DNA of 64,000 nt from Oscheius dolichura (Eukaryota > Nematoda > Chromadorea > Rhabditida > Rhabditidae), in assembly GCA_932521035.1 (NCBI GenBank), contig OW051493.1:2108001-2172000 (forward strand). The letters run 5' to 3'. The translations under genes were made by a program, and so were the position numbers. Below the pieces are notes generated by a model, which had not been told where the DNA came from, did no database searches, and worked only from the letters and a program-made list of their open reading frames with translations. Positions 25,171 through 36,161 of this stretch are shown in pieces; positions within the stretch are counted from its first letter, which is position 1, and every line of letters starts with the position of its first letter.

Positions 25171-27200
25171 GTCAGTTTATTCATCTTTTTTGAGGGGAGG
25201 GGATCAAACACGACCAGGGAGGGAGACTGACTGACACCTTCCCAGGGCCATTCTTCACCCTCTCCGCCGTTGGCCGTTAAATTCCCCGATTATGGCCTGG
25301 TGAACCCCCTCCGGCCCCGGCTCCTAATAGGTTCCTGAGAGTTGTCACTTCACCGGGGGATCAAAGGGTTACGTGTGTTATTGAGCCCCTTTGGGGAGGC
25401 TGTCCTTGACGTCTTCTTGTCTTGTTTCCCTTCTCTTCTCTTACTAGGAAAAATGGGTAATCAACCGGGCAGGGAAGACACATTGAGAAGACTAGAGAAG
25501 AAGAAAAAGACAAGTTAGTAGGCAGGTTAGAAGGGAGGGAAAAACAAAGTCAAGGAACCGGAAGAAGGAGCCTCTCTTTTGTTGGGGAAGGGAGGATAAG
25601 AAGTAGGGACCGTCGTCAGGGACTTGGCGCCTTCTTTCGCTCGTCTAGAGGCATTTTAGGGGCATTAAAACTCCCACAATTTAGAAAGATAGCCAAAAAT
25701 TAACAGGAATTTCGAAAACTTCCCGTATTACTGTAATTCCAATTGGATAGAGGAGAGCAATCAGCAATGGCTTCGGAACTTATCAATATTGGCTGAAATT
25801 TTACAATTTTTAAAAACTTTCGCTTCCTTGATAAAAGTGATAACTGCTTTTGGTACCAATATATTGTCATCCCCACCACTTGCCTTCATTTGCTTGCCGT
25901 TTTCCAAGAATTCTAGGCTTTACTCTTCCTCTAATCTATTTGATGGTATTTAATGTTTAGAAAGTCTAGCAATACGTATAAAAGTAACCAAAACTATCAA
26001 AAATCTGAAAATCCTTTCGAATTACGGTAATTTTGGTCACCAGGACAATAACAAAGCAGTTCCCGCTTTCGAGTAGAGTTTATCAACATCGGTCTTCAGA
26101 GAAGTTATTAGAAAAGTTTCATTTCTTCCATAAAAGCTCCACGATTGAGAAAATTACTCAATTGCATTTGATTTCCGTTTTTCTCAATTTCTCTGATACT
26201 TTCGCTTTCTCTCCTTTTTTATGGCGTCCAACTCGAAGCCATCCTGTTTGTAGCTAGAATATCCTCTCGAACGATTGGATTACTGTAATACCGGAATACC
26301 TCGATTACCAGATCACAAGCGCGCTTATCAATTTCACCTGAAATTTTAAAAATTTCAGTTTTTCTATAAAAAAACAAAAGATCAACAATCTCTAATGGTC
26401 TTCTATATTTAGGATTCAAAACTTTTGCCATTTTCCTATCTTTTCCCCCTTTTCATCCATTTTTCTCTGATTTTCTTCAATTCCCAGTCATTTTCTCCAG
26501 TTTGCTTCTTCCTGCTTCAAGCCGCCTTCAAAAGAGAATTCTCATCCTTTTCGTCGTTTCGGTATCTTCTTGCTCACTAAAAGCTCCCTACCTCCTTTAT
26601 GTTCCCTCCGTTTTTCGTGTATTGACATATCATTACCTAGGCCGTTATTAGGGGGACGGCGTCTCTCTCGCTGCCCTCTTTTTGGCTCGGGACTCTCATT
26701 CACTCGGGGCTTCGATTTATGTGTGTGTCTCTCTCTAAAAACAAAGGAGAGCGCTTTAGATTCTTCCTTCTCCTCTTCTATTATATGAAGAAGAGCCGGA
26801 GACAAGTTTATAAACTTCCGGGGGGAGGGAGAGTGCACTGTTCACGCCCGCTGTTGGCTCGGCGGCGGCGACGGCAAAATGACATTTTCAATTGGATTTG
26901 GCAGCCCTTCGAAATCCTCTCCCGCTCTTCTTTAAAGGGAAAACCGAGTGAGCACTTCCCGGAGGAGCGACCAAAAGACGAAGGGGAGAAAATTGGCTAC
27001 GAGGAGAGCACGGAAAGGGGATCTTCTGGACCTTCTGGGAAATAAAAACCAACGAGAGGTATAGAAATAACGGGCTGTAAACAGCGGGAAAAAGGGGGTA
27101 AAGTAGAAATTACGGCTTGTAAACAGCAAGCAGATGAGAAAAAGAAGGGAAAAGGGAGGAGGAATTCTCTATTTTCAAATTATTTATCGGCCATTTTCAG
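25171..27200 (+). other. intron before the common SLC4 exons
   Basis: No coding exon is recognised. AT-rich units near 25.7-26.4 kb repeat phrases like cttatcaatattggctgaaa and cttatcaatttcacctgaaa, together with attactgtaat words. The last kilobase is GC- and purine-rich with incidental open frames. Confidence 0.45.
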
Positions 27201-30200
27201 ATGAATACGATAACGTGACCCTGATGTACGCCAAACATGAAAAAATACCGATGAAAGATTTTGGATCCGAGATTCGGGCAACCATGGACATTGACCATCT
27301 CCTGAATAAAGCTGTCCTCCTTTTGGATCTCCAGGAAACGAGTCTGGAAGAAATATTCGCCAAGTAAGTATTCCGGCCTTTTTAATTACCGTTTAAACCT
27401 GGTAGTTTCTATTTCTGGGGCAGTTTCTTATTAGTACTCGAATAATTTGTCCTCTCGCTTGATTTATGCACTTTTACCGCGTTTTCACCTGTTTGTTTTC
27501 TAAAAAAAGGGAGGAGAGAGACCAATAAACAGGGGCTGAACTTGGCCAGCGCACAAGAGGGAAAGATACGAAGCTCGGGGGCCTTTATAATCCCTTTGAG
27601 AATGGTTAAACACTATTTCCGCCCTTCGTTTGAGGACCCATTCAACGAAACTGCCTATGGTACAGTAATCTTACATTAGAGAATGGAAAAATTCTCGAAA
27701 AATGGTGAAATTTCCTTTGAAAATGGGCAAAAAATGCTTCTGTAGCTGGGTGGCGCCGCACCCGTAAGATCTCAGCAGCTCCGCCCTATTTATCGTCGTG
27801 ACAAGCCCGCCAGCTGCCGAGATTGTACGGGTGCGGTGGCGGGTTTTTTGATAAATACCCTTGACTACAAATAATATCGCGATTATAACTCCTTATTCCG
27901 ACCATTTCTTATATCCAATATGGAACCGAAAAATTCGTGTAGGGACAAATTCCCCATTAAAATAGCTTGTTTTCCATAAATTTGGAAGATTTATTCAGTC
28001 TCTTCCGTCTGCAATGAGGAAGTGACATCTCGTATTTCAGAGACCTCAAAAATGAGCCGAGGGGGCCAGGGCCCCATAATATGTCACCCTGTACTTGTCA
28101 CTGTTATTATTCTGTCTTATGGGGGTCGTCCAAATTAATAAAACCCTCTTTTCTGCTCTCATCCGGTCGCCTAGTCTCTCCCCCTTCGGCGCGGTCTTTT
28201 CTCCCCCGGCCGGCCCTTTTCACAGAGCCCACCCGCTCAGCTAATTTTCGGAAGAAGGCCGCCACCCACATCTTCTTCTAGGGGGAGCGAGGAGGGGCAA
28301 ATAGAAATTTACTGATTATTCTCTCTCTCTCTTTGCTGCACCCCCTGCCCCCTTCCCCGGGGGACCAGCCCCCGGACCTATTACGAGGACAAGAAATGGA
28401 AAGAAGACAAGTAGAGGGGGTACTTCCTTTGATTTGTGATGAATTTAAAAGCGGAAGGGGCCAAATTGAGCCCTGCCAATAGCCGGATGGATGATGGATG
28501 ATGACGGGGGAAAGAGGAACACTCGGACAATGATGAGGAACTTTTAAATTTCAGAATAATCCACGAAATGGACATCCAAGAACCAGAATTCACATCGGAA
28601 CAAGTCAGAAGCGTGCTTTTTACACAGGATGCGGGAAATCAATGTGAGTCTAGATTTGGATGGGCTTAGACAGGACGTATTGTTCTTTTGAAGCTCGACA
28701 AATTTTTATAGTGGACTTAAAACATATGGCAAAGCGAAGAAATCTTGTAGCTTGCTCCATTTCTGACCATTTGATAGGGTCACATAGGAAGTGAAATATA
28801 CCGTAACACTGACTACAACGTGGTCAAATCGCAAAGAGTATTGGAACGTTTAAAAACTCTTATAAAAAGCAGTAAACATGAAAAAAATACAATTTATTGT
28901 TGAAAATCAGAATTTTGTTTCTTTATCTCCATTTTTGTCACTAAAAAGTAGAAAACAAATTCACAGAACTAACACTCTTTACAAGTTCAAGAAACTTATA
29001 AAGAACTTGAAATACAGAAAATTCAAATAATTGTTTCTTTTCATTCAACTAAATTGAGATTCGCGTTTTCTTGCTTCAATAGAGTGAATTGCCGAACTCC
29101 TGCCTATCTAACCGCGTCTATCGTATTCGCGACTGCTCATTGCATTTGGAATATTGTAGAAGTTCTTATAGGCGGCTCAAAACATAAGGAAAACCAAAAT
29201 ATTATTGAAAAATGGGAAAATTCCCCCATCCTTGCGCCCGCACATAGGACATTTCTACAGAGCGCGCTTACGGAGGGGGGTACTATTAGAGCTTTGACGG
29301 TACTCCCCATGAAATTATCTATCTAGTGGATTGAATAAGGTACAACAGTTCTTATACAGAATTTGAAACATGAGAAAGGCGAGCTCCAAACCATTAGAGG
29401 AATTGAAGAAGTTCATTTAGGCGAGTTGAAGACGACAATTCTGTTGTTAGCAAAGCAACGGAACATTCTGAACTATTTATGCGGAATGCAAAACATGTAG
29501 ACATTCTCCACTAATTTTGATACTTACTTGGGCCAGCCTTGATACATACAATATACTAGTGTTCGGTTGTAGCAGAAATTCATATAGAGAACTAGAAGCA
29601 TGAGAGGAAAAATCAGAGAATTTTGTTTTCGAAGATGCAAGCCATAGTTTACCAAAGAATTTAGAAGGCTTTATCCCACTGCCGCGACATAATAAGTATT
29701 TTGATTTTTGAATGTTCAAACCATGGCAGCGAACAACAGTTTGGGTGCTCGCTATAACGTATATTTCAACTCTTTAAATCGCTGTGCTCCATTTGTTCAG
29801 ATTTCACGTTTGGTCGTCTAAATTGTTCATAATTTTGAAAGAACTTTCTGTAACGGAAAACAATTGATAGGATGGAACTTCGAGAAATCCTTATAGAGAA
29901 CTAGAAACATTAGAACAAATCTGTTCATTAGTCGGAAACCATCAAATTGCGTGATTGTCTCAAATTACAACACTTCTGACAACATCATGAACAGAATATC
30001 TGATGCCATTTATCGTGAGCTTGAAACATTGCGACAATTTCCAATTCTCCATCTAATGGTCGAACTTCTTTTCAAAAAGTGAGAAATTGATATAGAACTC
30101 TCAAGATACAAAAGAGCGTGGTTTTTGCTGGGAATGAGGAAAACGGAGCAATTATCAACTCACATAGATCTTATGAGGACCCCGAAACATAAAAATGACT

Positions 30201-33200
30201 CGAGAGTTGTTATACATGGATCTGTGCTCTTCTTTGACTTCTAAGTCAAGAAGATCGTGTTGACCTTCAAAGTGCGAGTAACTCAAATAGGGAATTAGAA
30301 ACAGAAAATATTTGGCATTTTTACTTGCAAAACAGCCAGTCATTCAATTGTGCCAGGGATTTTTTGATACGTACGAATGAAATTCCCTGAACTTTTGTCA
30401 GTCTTATATTGACCATGAAACATTCTTTCCCGTTATAAGAAGTGTTCTTTTTCAGTTCATATCCTCTCTCGGACAGTCCAGTCCATCTGCACAACGGGTA
30501 GCGTCGGCGGCAGTTTCGACTACGACCAAACATGGATCTGTGCTCTGTGAGTCGTTCTCCTCCCTGGCAATATCCGCTGGCATGTGGCTGATTGCAAGTG
30601 GCAGCTCGGCTGCCTCTGCCGCCCGTCCATCCGGGTTCAAGACGGAGGGCCGGCTATAATTGAGAGCGAGAGCTATTTTTTACCCTAATTTGGACATAAA
30701 CCCCGAGAAAATGACGAATTTTAGGTGTATGTTGAATACGGTACAACATCGACACGTGGCGATTGCGAGGCTGAGCCATCCGACAAATTTGGGACGAACA
30801 ATGCAGGACCTGAGGTTTATTATCATTGTCATAGCCCCGAGTAGAGCGGTAAGAACCTATTCGAACTAGAAAAAACGGAGGAAATTATTCAGAAAGGGAC
30901 GAAAACAGCCCTGGAGACGACGAGGACATTCGCGACGCTGTTTGCTGACATGGAAATTAGACAGAGGCTGGTGATGGCACAGACGGTGGAACAGTTCCGG
31001 TCGACGTTGCTCTCGGCGGCGAAGGAGCTGGCAATGGATCAGAACCAGTGGAGGGAGAGGAAGTCATCTATTCATTTGAGTCAGGCGAAGGAACAAATTG
31101 TAGGTTTCTAGACGTTTTTTTGGGTTGGGGAGCCGCGCCCCGATCTCGGCAGCTAGCCGGTATGGCGTTGCCCGTTTTTACTCCCCATTCCGCATTTTTT
31201 GATATTTTGACAAGTACACATTTAATTTAGTCGCTAGGAAAATGTAATATAGGCTCAATGGGTCCCATAGCGAATGATCAAATTGACTTTTAACCCTGGA
31301 AATTCGTTTAAACCCGCTTGAAGAGTCTTTTATCCCGTTCATTTCAGTTCGGCCCAAACGCCTGGTACCCTTTCCGCGGTTTGAAAGAGGAATTCTGCCG
31401 CCGGGTGCTCCACTACCCGTCCGATTTCACCGACGGTGTCAACGGCCACCGGACCATGCAGAAACTCTTCTCTACCGTAGTTTTTCTCTATTTTGCCTGC
31501 CTCCTGCCGGCCATCGCGTTCGGAGTCTTGAATGACGACAACACAAATGGCGGAATCAGTGAGTTTCAGTTATTTTATGGATAAAATAATGGATTTTCAG
31601 ATGTACGGAAAGTGATAATTGCTCAAGCTATGGGTGGTATCTTTTTTTCATTATTCGGCGGACAGCCGATGATTATCTTGCTCACAACGGTTCCATTAGC
31701 AATATATATGAAAGGTAAGGCAAATTTCTTGTTTGTGCTTTTAGAAAGTGTTGTATCCCTCGGCGTGGCTACTAGAAGGATACAGCAATAAAGAGTGTGT
31801 AGAAGGGAATACAGAACAGAATGTATTATCACCTTTATGAATGTATTATCACCCAGAACAGAATGTATTATCACCTTTATGTACACAACTCTAATAAACA
31901 ACCGGAAAATATGCAACCGCTCAAAGCCGGTCACAACACAAGACTGACTCACGGGGGGACGCGCGCTGCGTAAACGGCAGGCGCGTGGGCGCGCAATTCA
32001 AATGAGTCAAAACAAAACATCGTTGTGTCTCCACAACAGAAAGATTCCAAATATCCAAATAATCTGCCAAAATTGGCAGTCTATCCAAACCTTTTGATCC
32101 ATTTTGAATGTTGAATTTTTATCAAAGAGCTGGTCTTTTGACCGTTGACTCGAAAGTTTTCTAATGCTTTGACGCGCCCTTATGAGTCAATATTTTCTTC
32201 TCTAGTCACTCTCGCGAAGTTCGGAAGGCGTTTGACTGATTTGCAAAAAATCCCTTGATCCAGGCTATGACCAATTTGTGATATTTATCCTCACTTCTAG
32301 CCTATCAATTATCTCCCAATACCTCTTTTTGCTGGTCATTCACTTGAAACAATCCAATACCAGCCACTTTCATTCGCAGCAGCTCAATAAAATATCAAAT
32401 GTTCCAAGTCCAGTATATGAATATAATCATTACCCTTTCTCGTTTTTCGAAGTATATTCATTTTTAGTCGAACTAGAGCAGAACATAAAAGGCAGCTGGA
32501 TTTCTAACAAAGAGCAGAACTTTTGATCGCTACCTATAAAACAAATCAATTGCTTCAACGGGCACTTGTAAAGAATTCCCTTTTCCTGCAGATGCTAACT
32601 AACGAATACACGAAAATTTCTATTTCAGTGATCTACAAAATATCTCAAGAGCTCGGCTATGACTTCTTTGCCATGTATGCGTGTGTCGGGTTATTTTGTC
32701 AATTATTTCTCATACTCTACTCCGCGACAGAACTCTGTAGTCTCATGAAATTAGCCACCAGGTACCGTAACCCTTGTATTCCCTTCGAGACCCACTTCAG
32801 GTCAGCAGAGGAGATGTTCTCCCTCTTCATAGCGATAGCCTTCACCGTCGAGAGTATGCGAGCACTCCATAACAGTCAGTTTCCCCCCTTTCCCCCGTAA
32901 AATAATATAAATTCCAGTATTCAACAAGAATTACAACGGCTGTGCCGATCCGGATACAACATTACGGTCTCTGAGGGGCGCGTTGGATGCCTTTCGAAAC
33001 GGGTCAGGGATGGGTAGCAACCAGCTCATCATACAAAACATCTCCTCGTTGGCCGCCGGGCCGGATGGTGTCAGCTGCCGGCGGGATACGACCATTCTCT
33101 ATATGCTACTCATGTTCGGGACTCTCTGGCTCGGTCTCTTTCTCTACAACTTTCGAAAGGTCAGTCGTTTTCACTTCTGAAAACCGGGAAATTTTGAATT

Positions 33201-35173
33201 TTTTTAAGTTCCTTCCCCCTTATAAATCTTCTGAAAAGCTGACAGGAGGCTCTTTAGTTTATGGATGTCCAGAATCACTCTTGAAATTGTATCCAATCCC
33301 CCACAATCCCTGTTTTTTTCGAAGTTCTGCCCCGCACATTTAATTAATTTTTGGGAAACACATGACAAGTAAATTTCTTGCTTTCAGACCCCGTATTTGA
33401 CGAGATCCAGGCGTGAATGGCTCGCCGACTACGCCCTGCCCGCTTCCGTCTTGATTATGTCCTTCATTGGGTCCTATCTCTTCGCCGATGTTGCCAGTAA
33501 GCCTTCCTTTTGTAATTCTCCTAACCTTATAATTCTAGAAGACCGTTTCAAGATGCGGGAAGAGGTTCCGATTATGCAGGTGGCCGACATCTTCTCCCTG
33601 CCCCCGACGGGCTACTTCGTCTGTATCCTGCTCGGCTTCTCCCTGTCCTTTCTCTTCTTTATCGACCAGAATATCACCTCGGCCATTGTCAACAACTCCC
33701 AGAACAAGCTGAAGAAGGGACAGACCCAGAACTTGGACCTCTTCGTGGTGGCCATTCTAAATATCCTGTTGAGTATGTTGGGACTGCCGTGGATGCACGG
33801 CGCCCTGCCCCACTCGCCGCTCCATCTCCGCGCATTGGCTGACGTCGAGGAACGAGTCTCGCAAGGACACGTACACGAAGTGTTAGTTCTTTTTTTGTTT
33901 ATTTATCGTCGATGGGGAACATCATGAGGGGGTGGAATCAAAATTTGGGAAGTTGGTTGCCTAGTAGGCCGACGGGGATCCGATTTACAACGTCAACCAA
34001 TGTCAGATTCGAATAAAACACGACTGGGAACGGAAACCAGGGCCTGGCAAGGGTCCTGGGGCGAAGTATTCCTCCCCTTTCCAATGATAATACCGGATTT
34101 TCGTAATAGCAGGTTTCAAGTTCTTTATATAAGTTTCTAAGAGATAAGTCTCATCGTTTACTCGACCTGACAACCTTTAGATAAGAAGTTTGGGCTCCGC
34201 GCACCCGTAAGATCTCGGCAGCACCGCATTCAATCATTTGGAGCAATTTGCTATTCAGACGCTCCTGTTGCCGAGATTTTACGAGTGCAGGCGCGCGGAA
34301 TCAAAATGATCGTATTGGTTTGAAAAACTCGGAAAATGAGCCATTTTTTGAAACGATACTGTTTTCAGGATCATGAACGTCCGTGAGACCCGTCTAGCCA
34401 CGCTGATAGCCCACATAATGATCCTCATCTCGACGTTCTACCTGATCCCCTACCCTCTCCAGCTCATCCCGACCTCCGTCCTGCACGGTCTCTTCCTCTA
34501 CATGGCGTTGACTTCCCTCTCCGGGAATGAGATGTTCGAGCGGCTCTTGTTGCTGATTACAGAACAGGTTAGTCCTTTCTCTTCTTTTTCACAATAAATC
34601 CTTTAGCAAGCGTACCCGCCGACCCATTATATCCGGAAGGTGCCGCAGAGGAAGGTGCACCTCTTCACGGGGTGTCAGCTGCTCCAGTTGGTCATTCTCT
34701 GTGCCTTCGGCTTCTCGCCGTATCCCTTCGTTGAGATGGTCTTTCCAATCGTCTGTTTCTTCTTCCTCCCTATCAGGTTCGTCGTCTCTCGAAAAAGGGC
34801 CAAAAGAGAAAAGCGCATTTGTAGCTATTCAAGTTGCAGAGAGGGGAAATTGGATTAGGGAGCGAGGGGCGCGGGCCATCTCTAGCTTGGAGGGGGCGAA
34901 ATCATCTTCAGGGCAGATTTCAAGGGAAACTAAAAAAAAAGCAAAAAAGTTTTGATGACGGCTGGGATCGAGCATGCAGCCTCTTGACCACGCGCCCGCC
35001 TATTTCGTACAGCGCCAAGGACGGTACTCATGGGGTACTCAATGCATTCCGGCTACTGTCGTGCCAATTGCAGTTCTATAAAAACAAGATAATTCTCCCT
35101 GTTTTCCAGACACACGCTGATCCCTCGATTAATCGATTACAAGTATCTAGACGCTCTGGATGGCCGCCACTAG
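27201..35173 (+). CDS. SLC4-family bicarbonate transporter, common exons
   Basis: Fifteen exons in continuous phase: 27201-27363, 28555-28643, 30456-30546, 30725-30848, 30893-31099, 31348-31558, 31601-31714, 32629-32761, 32801-32874, 32918-33159, 33388-33496, 33539-33881, 34369-34567, 34607-34776, 35110-35173 (TAG). The first five encode the cytoplasmic band-3-like domain (AVLLLDLQETSLEEI; VAIARLSHPTNLGRT; a KGTKTALETTRTFATLF stretch). Then comes the membrane domain: DFTDG and FLYFACLLPAIAFGVL (TM1), FSLFGGQPMIIL (TM2-3), an extracellular loop with NGS and NIS glycosylation sites, FFIDQNITSAIVNNSQNKLK plus KGQTQNLDLF (TM8-9 region), and VRETRLATLIAHI near the C-terminus. The family moves bicarbonate with chloride or sodium across plasma membranes. 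The IDQNIT and KLKKG motifs lean towards sodium-bicarbonate cotransporters, but ion coupling is not settled. Five upstream exons can supply the N-terminus. Confidence 0.93.
27751..27840. repeat. family A hairpin element, copy 3
   Basis: Left stem gccgcacccgtaagatctcg at 27756. Right stem agctgccgagattgtacggg near 27812-27831. It is inserted in the SLC4 intron after exon 27201-27363. Confidence 0.85.
28705..30422 (-). promoter_or_regulatory. dense minus-strand array of TGTTTCA-N6-CTATAAG motifs
   Basis: At least ten copies occur in one 1.8-kb SLC4 intron. On the minus strand they lie near 28705, 28859, 28995, 29165, 29351, 29581, 29890, 30008, 30170 and 30403. Best examples: tgtttca-aattct-gtataag (29351-29370), tgttt-ctagttct-ctataag (29890-29909), tgtttca-agctca-cgataaa (30008-30028) and tgtttca-tggtca-atataag (30403-30422). 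Spacing is about 120-310 bp and orientation is uniform and opposite to the host gene. Sequence downstream of each motif is not conserved. These resemble small-RNA gene promoters; that role is inferred. Confidence 0.5.
31795..31885 (+). repeat. short tandem repeat in an SLC4 intron
   Basis: The phrase gaatgtattatcacctttat appears at about 31818 and again at 31861, with a shortened gaatgtattatcaccc unit between them. It lies in the intron between exons ending 31714 and starting 32629. Confidence 0.8.
34195..34298. repeat. family A hairpin element, copy 4
   Basis: Left stem cgcgcacccgtaagatctcg at 34198. Right stem ttgccgagattttacgagtg near 34268-34287, ending gcgcgcgg. It is located in the SLC4 intron before exon 34369-34567. 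Confidence 0.85.
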
Positions 35174-36161
35174 TCATCCCCCCTCCGCCACCCACCATCG
35201 TTCCCTCACTTACTTTCCACGAATCGGGTTGTAGTCTCTCTCGTCTGTTAACCCTATTTATCTCCTTGTTTCCTCATTTTCTAGCCACAAATAATAATAC
35301 CCAGTTAGAATTGACGGTTTACAGTAGTCCGGTGTCTTCCTGCCCCCTGTATACGAAACACAAAAAACAGAATACATTGCCCTACAAAATTGATCAGATT
35401 TCTATTGTCATAAATGAGAAGAAAAAAATAATAAAAAAGAAATTTTTTCTTAATGTTTTGACATGTTTATGTAAGAAAGCATTCGGTGTCTTGCCCATTT
35501 CTTGCCCATTGAAACTACTAAAATATCCCGAAAGCATTTGCTGCTACTCCTTGCTTTTCTGTCCATACAGTAGAATTTTTGGAATGACTTCAAGGCATCG
35601 ACGTCTTCGTCGGTTAGGATTATGTCTTGCTTTCCAACTCCTGCATGAAGTAGTTGGAGAATGGAGAGATAACCGAAGTGATGATTGTGCCATATCTAAA
35701 CATGACTGATTAACAGAGACACTGGCAGCCACCATTGAAAATGGCTCTTTTGGCGCTGTATTTCAGTATTTATCGGACAGATAGGGAGTTTTAACGGGAA
35801 TACTGAATTTCTCCTGATTTTGCTTTTCCAATCGTGTATATTCTACGAGAAAGCCAGCTTCACACCCTGTTTTACATGATAACCTAGAATAGGCTGGAAA
35901 TGTGCATTTTTCCGGATGAGTGGACAGCGATCACGGTGAAGTTTGTTTGTATTGCGACGTGCCCCGGAGAGGGAAATGTGCATCTATTCAGCAGCTTTAT
36001 CTTGTCAATGAAACACGTTCGTCATAATCATTTTCTCCATGAATGAATACCAACAAATATCAACAATTCCCCTTTTACCGATACTATCCCAATAGGATTA
36101 CTCCCAATAGGATCGGTACTCGCTCTATTCCTCAGTATGACGTCAGACAATTCCCTCTGAT
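35174..36161. other. intergenic, with a dispersed repeat
   Basis: Spans the SLC4 3' end and the 5' side of the 7TM gene. The part near 35490-35780 is a diverged copy of sequence at 39920-40165. No exon of either flanking gene was identified here. The open frame through 34834-35709 crosses an intron and repeat DNA and is not taken as coding. Confidence 0.5.
35490..35785 (+). repeat. dispersed repeat, diverged copy of the palindrome spacer
   Basis: Shares gtcttgcccat, atcccgaaagcattt, ccatatctaaacatgactga, ggcagccaccattgaaaatg and gcgctgtatttcagtattta with 39920-40165. Roughly 80 percent similar by eye. Nature unknown, with no ORF. Confidence 0.65.

Noticed and set aside
34834-35709. A 291-codon plus-strand frame after the SLC4 exon at 34607-34776
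   Set aside because: It starts inside an intron in a different frame from the transporter and crosses the true last exon (35110-35173) out of frame.
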